64,000 nt of DNA, from the NCBI GenBank assembly GCA_021813445.1, contig JAKAKP010000072.1, forward strand, positions 1-64,000, in the 5' to 3' direction. Positions 57,390 to 64,000 of the stretch are shown piece after piece; within the stretch, counting starts at the first letter, position 1, and every line of letters begins with the position of its first letter. The DNA comes from Deltaproteobacteria bacterium. Its GTDB lineage: Bacteria; Desulfobacterota; Desulfobaccia; Desulfobaccales; 0-14-0-80-60-11. The translations under genes were made by a program, and so were the position numbers. Under the pieces are notes generated by a model that was not told the origin of the DNA, ran no database searches, and saw only the letters and a list, made by a program, of their open reading frames with translations.

Positions 57390-57548
57390 ATGAAAACCAT
57401 GCGGAAGGTTCTGGAAAATCTTGGGCTGGTCATGATCGGCGCGGCTCTCCTTATAGTAATCGGCGGCCTCTTTTACCTGGACTATTCAGCGTATCGCCAA
57501 CGGTTCCCCCAGGCGGCCGGCTGGACCTACCTGTTTAAAGGAAAGTAA
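57390..57548 (+). CDS. Small single-TM protein
   Basis: MKTMRKVLENLGLVMIGAALLIVIGGLFYLDYSAYRQRFPQAAGWTYLFKGK* with AGGAGG SD. Confidence 0.6.
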   Translation: MKTMRKVLENLGLVMIGAALLIVIGGLFYLDYSAYRQRFPQAAGWTYLFKGK

Positions 57549-57639
57549 ATGAATTGTCCTTGCCCTTCGAGGACCTGTGAAATCATAAACCCCGGCGTCA
57601 ATTTGACGCTTAAATAAAAATAAAGAGGAAGGAAAGATC

Positions 57640-58482
57640 ATGTTTCGAAAAGATGATGGACGCCGATACCCGCCAGGAACGGATAGATCCCAGACAGATG
57701 TTTACTGCAAAATCATGACGATCACCCCTGAGATTGCTAAGGAAATGCTGTCCTTTAATACAAAGCGCAATCGTACATTAAAGAATAACTTTATCAATAG
57801 CACGGCTGCGGCTATTAAAAGAGGTGCCTGGGTTATTAACTCCAACGGTATCGGTTTTGATACTCACCACAATCTCACAGATGGTCAGAACCGTCTTAAT
57901 GCCATTATTTTGGCTGGTCGGCCTGTCAGGTCCATTGTAGCCTATAATCTTCCTCCCCGTGCTTTCGTGACTACGGACAACGGCACCAAAAGGAGCTATG
58001 CCGACATTGCGAATATTTGCGGTTATGACTATAGCAAGCTTGTTGGTGCTGCGGCCAATCTGTTGTATCGCTACACGCAAGGCAGTTTTAGGCACACTAC
58101 TATGCCTACTAACGACCAGATTGAGGCATTGTTAAGCAACTGTCCCGGCCTAGCCTATAGCGCCAAGGTTGCGGCCCAGGTAATCCATGTGCTACCACCT
58201 TCGATCGGCACTTTCTGTCATTACATCTTCTCAGAAAAAGACGCGGTTGATGCCGATCTGTTTTATGAAGGTCTGAGATCAGGGGCCGGGTTACCTGTAA
58301 ATGACCCAATTCTGGCATTGCGTAATAAGATGTTCCAGAACAAGGGTTCCGTGGCTAAATTGCAGCAGCATTACATTATCGCAATTACTATCAAAGCCTG
58401 GAACGCCTGGCGTAATAACAAGAAATTACAGGTCTTGCGCTGGTCCCCTAAAACTGGCGAATCATTCCCCAGGCCCATGTGA
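57640..58482 (+). CDS. Plasmid/phage hypothetical protein with lower GC than neighbours
   Basis: MTITPEIAKEMLSFNTKRNRTLKNNFINSTAAAIKRGAWVINSNGIGFD. Confidence 0.7.
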   Translation: MFRKDDGRRYPPGTDRSQTDVYCKIMTITPEIAKEMLSFNTKRNRTLKNNFINSTAAAIKRGAWVINSNGIGFDTHHNLTDGQNRLNAIILAGRPVRSIVAYNLPPRAFVTTDNGTKRSYADIANICGYDYSKLVGAAANLLYRYTQGSFRHTTMPTNDQIEALLSNCPGLAYSAKVAAQVIHVLPPSIGTFCHYIFSEKDAVDADLFYEGLRSGAGLPVNDPILALRNKMFQNKGSVAKLQQHYIIAITIKAWNAWRNNKKLQVLRWSPKTGESFPRPM

Positions 58483-58491
58483 GGTTAAAAA

Positions 58492-59874
58492 ATGGAAGTC
58501 GAGAAATTAATAACCAAGAGCCCTTTTAGGGACTTGTTCCCCGTTGACCCCAAAATTGTGGATGCTCTCACAGAGGACATGCTCCGCAATGACTATGACC
58601 ATGCTCATCCTATTACTATCTGGAAAGAGCTTAACATTGTGATTGATGGTCATAGCCGGTTAGAGGCAGCTAAGAGGGCCGAGATAAAAAATGTGCCTAC
58701 TATTGGCTACCGGTTCCAGAATGAGAAACAAGCCTTAGAGTATGCCATCCATAATCAGCGGAACCGGCGGAACCTGACGGATGCGGAAATCCTCAGGTGT
58801 ATTGAAGCTCTGGACAGCCGGAAGGAGCGGGGTGGAGACAGGAAAAGCGAAGAGTTCCAGGAAAAATCAAAAGCCTCAAGTGAGGCTATTGATCAACCGG
58901 AATCACCCAATAAGCGCAAAAAGAAGAATAACGAGGATAAATCCGCCCAGAAAACTGCGGCCACAGTGGGCACATCCCGAGCTAAGGTTGAGAAGGCCCG
59001 AACCGTCCTGGAACATGGCGAAGAGGAGGTCAAGGAAGCGGTGAAGGCGGGCACTATGAGCGTCAATAAAGCCTACCAGCTTACCCAGGAAGCCAGGCAG
59101 GCCAGGGATAAAGGCAAGTCGGTTTTCAACCGCACCAATGAGAGCATTGAATGGGCCACCTGGTCCTGGAACCCGGTGACCGGTTGCGAGCACGGCTGTT
59201 CATACTGTTATGCCCGGGACATTGCCAAGCGGTTTTATGATCCCCAGATTGGCTTTAATCCGCATTTTTACCCGGAAAGGCTCAGCGCCCCTCAGAATAC
59301 CCCGCTTCCCAGGTCTGCCTCTCTTAAGGAAAGACTTGTCTTTACGGTTTCCATGGGGGACCTGTTCGGTGAATGGGTGCCCCAGGAGTGGATCGAGGCC
59401 GTAATGGAAGAAGTAAGAGCCGCCCCCCAATGGACCTTCATTTTCCTTACCAAGAACCCGAGGCGGTACCTGGAAATCGATTTCCCCAAGAACGCCTGGG
59501 TGGGGGCCACCGCGGATACTCAACAGAGAGCTGATACTGCCTTAGAGGTATTTACGACGCTGCATTACGGTCTCGCAAAGGTTGAAAGGCCCACGGTGCT
59601 CTTTTTATCCATTGAGCCGATGCGGGAAAAATTAGACCTCTCCGGGACAGGTCAGGACGGGCCGGCTTATTTCCTCTCCGTCGTGGATTGGATCATTATC
59701 GGCGGGCAGAGTGACTCAAGTGGCGAACCGGAAAGGCAGCCGGAATGGGATTGGGTGGAGACCGTGATGAACCAGGCTCGGGAGGCGGACTGCAAGGTCT
59801 ATTTCAAACCGAACCTGAAGGTGCAGCCGAAGGAATATCCCGATGTTGACTTAGAGGGAATGTGCCATGAATAA
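58492..59874 (+). CDS. ParB-like N-terminal domain fused to DUF5131 (phage Gp37/Gp68-like, radical SAM-type) domain
   Basis: KELNIVIDGHSRLEAAKRAEIKNVPTIGYRF...; WSWNPVTGCEHGCSYCYARDIAKRF; FIFLTKNPRRYLEI; WIIIGGQS. Confidence 0.82.
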   Translation: MEVEKLITKSPFRDLFPVDPKIVDALTEDMLRNDYDHAHPITIWKELNIVIDGHSRLEAAKRAEIKNVPTIGYRFQNEKQALEYAIHNQRNRRNLTDAEILRCIEALDSRKERGGDRKSEEFQEKSKASSEAIDQPESPNKRKKKNNEDKSAQKTAATVGTSRAKVEKARTVLEHGEEEVKEAVKAGTMSVNKAYQLTQEARQARDKGKSVFNRTNESIEWATWSWNPVTGCEHGCSYCYARDIAKRFYDPQIGFNPHFYPERLSAPQNTPLPRSASLKERLVFTVSMGDLFGEWVPQEWIEAVMEEVRAAPQWTFIFLTKNPRRYLEIDFPKNAWVGATADTQQRADTALEVFTTLHYGLAKVERPTVLFLSIEPMREKLDLSGTGQDGPAYFLSVVDWIIIGGQSDSSGEPERQPEWDWVETVMNQAREADCKVYFKPNLKVQPKEYPDVDLEGMCHE

Positions 59875-60034
59875 ACCCTGCCGCTGTTTTTGGGCCGATG
59901 GAGACGGAACCTGTTTCTATGAGATAGTCCCGCCCAAACAGGAAGGCTGCCCACTTCATGCTTACCGGATCAATCCCATGACTGGGGAGAAGTGGGGGGC
60001 TCTGGAAGGGCCGCCGGAGCGGAAGGAAGACTGA
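59867..60034 (+). CDS. Small Cys-containing protein
   Basis: MNKPCRCFWADGDGTCFYEIVPPKQEGCPLHAYRINPMTGEKWGALEGPPERKED*. Confidence 0.55.
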   Translation: MNKPCRCFWADGDGTCFYEIVPPKQEGCPLHAYRINPMTGEKWGALEGPPERKED

Positions 60035-60042
60035 GGTATCTT

Positions 60043-60570
60043 ATGTCCGACCCTGGGAAAAAGACCATGATGCTGTCCAAAAAGGGGGAGTCTCAAACCG
60101 GCCTCCCGGTGATCACCAAGACTAGACAGTCCCGCATCCGGCAGGTTCAGGAGATGAAGCTCTCGGGCTTCAGGCCCGGAGAAATCGCCACCAAGCTGGG
60201 GATCAGCCGGCGCCAGGTGGACCGGGACCTCAAGGACGGCAAGGTTCTCAGCCGATTCATGGCTCAGGAGTTTGACCAGGACAGTTTCCTGGGGGATAGC
60301 ATCAAGTTTTGGCTGCAAATCCGTTGGAAATCCATGCGGGACAGCGAGATGTGCCAGGAAGAAAACGCCAGGATCGGCCATCGCCGAAACGCCATGACCG
60401 CTCAGGAAAAACTGGTGAAGGAGTTGCAAGACTGTGGTCTGCTAGCCAAGGTGCCCGAGAGGCTCCTGCTGGGCCCGGACCTGCCCTTCGAAGACCCGGA
60501 AGTGCGGCAAGCCTACCTAGACTTCCTGATCCTGGCTCGGGAGAGGGGCGAAAAAAATCTCGGGGTGTGA
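60043..60570 (+). CDS. HTH-containing terminase small-subunit-like protein
   Basis: RIRQVQEMKLSGFRPGEIATKLGISRRQVDRDLKDGK. Confidence 0.65.
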   Translation: MSDPGKKTMMLSKKGESQTGLPVITKTRQSRIRQVQEMKLSGFRPGEIATKLGISRRQVDRDLKDGKVLSRFMAQEFDQDSFLGDSIKFWLQIRWKSMRDSEMCQEENARIGHRRNAMTAQEKLVKELQDCGLLAKVPERLLLGPDLPFEDPEVRQAYLDFLILARERGEKNLGV

Positions 60571-60571
60571 C

Positions 60572-61511
60572 CATGTCTCTACAACCGGACCATCAAGGCG
60601 AAGGGACTTCCTTGTCCATTGCCAACCCCAAGGCAGCCCTGGCCCTGGTGGAGCATTACCGGAAGCACGGCTTCAAAGATGCTGGCGAGCTTTTGAAATT
60701 CATTCAGGCCTTCTGGGACCTCAGGCTGCCCCGGGCCAAGGTCTGCCCCGAGCACACCCCACCCGCCGAATACGTCATCGCGGCTTTTTTCGAGGAGGTG
60801 CAGAACTGCGTCTGCTGGGCCAACCGGGGCGGCGGCAAGACCTTGAACGGCGCTTTGGTGACCTGGCTGGACTCGGTGTTCAAGCCAGGTTGCGAAACCA
60901 AGATTTTGGGCGGGTCCCTGGAGCAGAGCCAGAAGATGTACAGCCATATCCAAGAGCGGTTCGCCACCTCATCCTTCACCCACCTGGTGGAGAGGGAGAT
61001 GCTCAAGACCTTCACCAAGATGGCGGGTGGCGGCAGCATCCAGATCCTGACCGCCTCCAGCAAGAGTGTCCGGGGACCGCACCCCCAGAAACTCAAGTTG
61101 GACGAGGTCGATGAAATCGACCCCGAGCTGTACGAGGCAGCCCTGTTCATTCCCCAGACCGCCCGGCAGATCCAGGCCAGCATCCAGATTTACTCCACCA
61201 TGCACAAAGCCTATGGCTTGATGAACCGGGTGATCACCGAAGCGGCGGAGAGCGGTTTCCGCATCTTCAAGTGGTGCATCTTTGATGTGATGGAGAAATG
61301 TGTAAACCGGGATTGCGAGGCCTGCGCCCTGTGGGAAGACTGCGGCGGCAGGGCCAGGAACGCCGACGGCTTCATCAAGATAGACGATGCCATTACCAAA
61401 AAACGCATGGCCTCCCGGGAAGCCTGGGAGGCGGAGGCTTTGTGCCTCATGCCCAGCCAGGAGGGACTTATCTATCGGGAGTTTGACCCTTCTATCCATG
61501 TAGTAAGCTGA
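60572..61511 (+). CDS. Terminase large-subunit ATPase domain only (no nuclease domain)
   Basis: Walker A-like CWANRGGGKTLNGALVTWLDS; Walker B KLDEVDEIDPELYEAAL; stops at YREFDPSIHVVS*. Confidence 0.78.
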
Positions 61512-61925
61512 TCGCATTTAACACCATTACTTACATCCTATAAGTAACGGTTACGAGAAGCCCTAATAATAGCGGGCAATGGTGCAGTTTGTCCTTATAG
61601 CCTAAGTATTGCTAAAGATTAAGATGATAGTGAGAATGTTGCGAAGGTATAATTAATTGTATTTTGAACCATTTTACTGTCAAGAAAATTTAACCGTGTA
61701 ACTTATTTCACGTATTACAAATAATGATGGAGAGTTGCATAGACTGTGTGAGGGTAAAAATAACTGTCTTTCTCTGTTGTATTCAGGTGCTATGCCTGAA
61801 TAAAAAATAACGTTTAAAAGTAACTACTTAATCGCACTATGCTATTGCATGGCTATTTCATAGTAATATTGCGCACTTAGGCATATAGAGTGCATCTATT
61901 ATTATTGAATCGCAACCAAAACCAA
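61512..61925. other. AT-rich non-coding tract between terminase ATPase gene and candidate structured RNA
   Basis: Visibly AT-rich (e.g. GGTATAATTAATTGTATTTTGAACC, TATTATTATTGAATC) against high-GC surroundings; no plausible ORF. Confidence 0.75.
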
Positions 61926-61929
61926 ACCA

Positions 61930-62560
61930 AAAAGGAGGTCAACCTATCGAACCAAGGCAAGCCGTCAAAGGCGCCACCAAATAGCTCCCAGGGACGGACC
62001 AGGGGAGTCGCCGGTCCATAAAAAATCTCCCCCGACCCAAAAGTAGAAGGCAGACCTGGGAGCCCCGGAAGCCGGAGCGGGAACCTGGGAGTAGCGACCA
62101 GGGGAAAAAAAGAGCAAGTGGGCGCAGGATACGCCAGCCGTACCGAGGCCCTCCCAGACCCGATGAACTGCTCAAGGTGTGGGTAGGTTGGCAGAACCGG
62201 AAAACTGCACGGTCTTTTGAGTTGACTGGAACTCTGGTTTTTCTTCTTTGACCCACAGAAGAAGGGGCGATCGGAGCCCTGAAATCCGAAGCGAAGCTAA
62301 GCACCGGAGATGAGGCGAAAGCGGGAAGCGGCCTGATTCAAACCGAGGCGTACAGCCGGCCGGGTGGTGGTGAGTGAGACGGGACACCCGGAAGGAAGGC
62401 GAGAGGCGGGCCAATGGACGCAAGTAGCAGCCGGGAAGGGCGAGGCGAAACCGGTAACCTTTGACCATATTGATTTTGGCGCTGAACGGGGGCGGGAGTC
62501 CAACGATTTATTCCTGGCTCCCTTTGAACGCCAAGTTCGATGTCCCAAAGGGAGGAAACG
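61930..62560 (+). ncRNA. Candidate large (~600 nt) structured non-coding RNA
   Basis: No convincing ORF on either strand; H-type pseudoknot GGACC-AGGGGAGTCGCC-GGTCC (61996-62017) with loop GGGGAG pairing CTCCCC (62027-62032); GCTCCCAGG (61984-61992)/CCTGGGAGC (62055-62063); ATCGAAC (61946-61952)/GTTCGAT (62535-62541). Confidence 0.5.
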
Positions 62561-62563
62561 ACG

Positions 62564-62746
62564 ATGAGGGTTGAGACTAACGAATACGAATTCGGCCATG
62601 GCCGGAAGCCCCGGGGTCATGGTTGCTGGGCTTTCCAAATTGGGGAGGAAACGGTTTTCATCACCGGCACTTTCACCACGGCGAAGAACCTGGCTGTCAA
62701 GAATGCCAGGGCCAAGGGCCTGGGGTTCATCAAGGTTGTTCCATAG
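62564..62746 (+). CDS. Small hypothetical protein
   Basis: MRVETNEYEFGHGRKPRGHGCWAFQIGEETVFITGTFTTAKNLAVKNARAKGLGFIKVVP with GGAGG SD. Confidence 0.7.
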   Translation: MRVETNEYEFGHGRKPRGHGCWAFQIGEETVFITGTFTTAKNLAVKNARAKGLGFIKVVP

Positions 62747-62762
62747 TTAGGGAGGCGAGACC

Positions 62763-62978
62763 ATGGATCTGGAGGAAATGCGGGAATATCTGGAAATGAT
62801 CCGGAAGGCCCTGGAATTGATTGAAAACCGGGCCTTTTCCATCATGCAAAACCTGGACGCCCACGGAGCAGGCGTCCCTCAAGAATTTATCGGGCAGTTT
62901 AGAAGAGCCCACGAGGAGATGGAAGAGATGGTAAGCCACCTGGCCGATCTGGCCGGTTTGGCAAAGGAAGAAGAATAA
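62763..62978 (+). CDS. Small coiled-coil-like hypothetical protein
   Basis: MDLEEMREYLEMIRKALELIENRAFSIMQNLDAHGAG... Confidence 0.65.
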   Translation: MDLEEMREYLEMIRKALELIENRAFSIMQNLDAHGAGVPQEFIGQFRRAHEEMEEMVSHLADLAGLAKEEE

Positions 62979-63101
62979 CCCGCCTCTGACCCCTGCCTCG
63001 AACCCCACCACCTACGGGCCCGGGCAACCGGGCCCCCGCCCTTTTTTTGCCGTGCGCCAATCTCCCTTTAAGTAAAAACCCAATTTCTCGGAGGCACGGC
63101 A

Positions 63102-63692
63102 ATGGAACTGAATCCAAAACGGGAGGTGCAGGCAGTGGGGCCGATGAGCAAAAACGGCCACAGACGGGAACGGGAGGTCATCAGACTGGAAACGGAAAAG
63201 GCGATCGCTGAGGTCATGGCCACCTGCGGCTGCGATCAGGGCGCGGCCAAGAAGACGGTGGCCAGCGAAATCCGCTTGTTGTTCAACTGCGATTATAAGA
63301 CCGCCGCGGCTGTGGTCGAACGGGGCTACCTGGTCGTGGATTACCATAAAAAAACCCGGTATCTCCCCCAAGAACGGACGACCTTCGATCATACCGCGGC
63401 TTACCGGATGGCCGGGTTTGTTTACAAGCGCAAATACGAGGACCGGTTGCCCTGGTACATAGCCCCCGAGGACCTGATCCAGGAGGGTGTATTGCGGCTG
63501 TTTGAGATGGCCGGGCATCCCCGGTTTAAGGAGAAGGGTTTCCGGTTTTACCTGGCCCTAAACGCCATGAAGGGGTTTATCGAACGCCAACGCCGGATGC
63601 GGGGCGGCATCGGCGGCACGACCCCCGGTTATGAGGAAACCTGGCGGCGGGATGCCGGCAGCGATTGGCAGGGGGTCATGGCAGCCGCCTGA
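63102..63692 (+). CDS. Sigma-factor region-2-like DNA-binding protein
   Basis: IAPEDLIQEGVLRLFEMAGHPRFKEKGFRFYLALNAMKGFIERQRR. Confidence 0.5.
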   Translation: MELNPKREVQAVGPMSKNGHRREREVIRLETEKAIAEVMATCGCDQGAAKKTVASEIRLLFNCDYKTAAAVVERGYLVVDYHKKTRYLPQERTTFDHTAAYRMAGFVYKRKYEDRLPWYIAPEDLIQEGVLRLFEMAGHPRFKEKGFRFYLALNAMKGFIERQRRMRGGIGGTTPGYEETWRRDAGSDWQGVMAAA

Positions 63693-63760
63693 AACAACCG
63701 GGCTACCAGGGGCGGCAACCCCGGGTAGCCCGAAACGACTTGAACCTGGAGATAAAAACG

Positions 63761-64000
63761 ATGGCACCTTATAGCACTGCTACGGCAGAGAAGCAAGATC
63801 ATTCCCCAATCCCGGAACTGCGGGTGGTGGAAAAACCCCTTTATATGGTGGGCACCCAGGTCCGGGGTCTCAATCTCCCCGGAAGCTGGGAAGCCTTCAA
63901 GGACGACCTGAGCGTCCTCTACCAGCAGGACAGCCGCTGGTGCGGCGGACGGTTTCTCCTCTGGACCCATGAGACCTACGGCGTCTTTGGCAAACGCCTC
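63761..64000 (+). CDS. Hypothetical protein, truncated by window end
   Basis: MAPYSTATAEKQDHSPIPELRVVEKPLYMVGTQVRGLNLPGSWEAFKDDLSVLYQQDSRWCGGRFLLWTHETYGVFGKRL... Confidence 0.6.
   Translation, partial: MAPYSTATAEKQDHSPIPELRVVEKPLYMVGTQVRGLNLPGSWEAFKDDLSVLYQQDSRWCGGRFLLWTHETYGVFGKRL

Noticed and set aside
61509-61511. TGA ending the terminase ATPase gene as Sec or frameshift into a nuclease domain
   Set aside because: Downstream is AT-rich with a stop after about 12 codons and no nuclease motif.
61939-62638. Minus-strand ORFs of 98-121 aa over the candidate RNA
   Set aside because: Ser/Arg/Pro/Leu-rich overlapping frames without SD or recognisable motifs.

Overview
The window is a 64 kb high-GC bacterial chromosome segment whose gene content looks like Desulfobacterota/deltaproteobacteria (inference). 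It falls into four parts. (1) About 1-36 kb holds ordinary metabolic genes: UspA, MBL hydrolase, CBS/ACT protein, PlsY, radical SAM/SPASM, thioredoxin-DsbD-like, MoeA-PBP fusion, MFS, ADP-forming acyl-CoA synthetase, two DUF4412-like proteins, a His-rich FmdE-like protein, Kup, cytidylate-kinase-like, a LivJHMGF-type ABC operon, a tRNA-Ile-like gene, a one-gene PFOR and a symporter-histidine kinase. These are interspersed with palindromic dispersed repeats. (2) About 37.6-46.5 kb is a metal(loid) island: ArsR regulator, TVP38, SHOCT, ArsM-like methyltransferase, Met-rich protein, CcdA, thioredoxin, P-type ATPase and a MerR-thioredoxin fusion. (3) About 46.9-49.4 kb is an orphan two-gene module. 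(4) About 49.4-64 kb is a phage/plasmid-like element: primase-helicase, a heptamer array, RuvC-like, SSB, methyltransferase-like, ParB-like proteins, split terminase genes, sigma-like protein and a candidate large structured RNA. The strongest result is in the metal island. Two genes are interrupted by in-frame TGA codons: one TGA in a small ORF (38802-39161) and four in an ArsM-like/DUF2284-like ORF (39470-41002). Each of the five TGAs is followed about 15-18 nt downstream by a perfect or near-perfect hairpin with GG in the apical loop, as expected of bacterial SECIS elements. The TGA in the methyltransferase sits where I expect a conserved Cys. The other three lie in a tandemly repeated 'PxPGGGU-P...VEEVKPT' module inserted in the metal-binding Cys cluster of the DUF2284-like domain. 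I read this as an undescribed or poorly described multi-selenocysteine metalloid-handling protein. Gene calls rest on my recognition of translated motifs; no database search was run.
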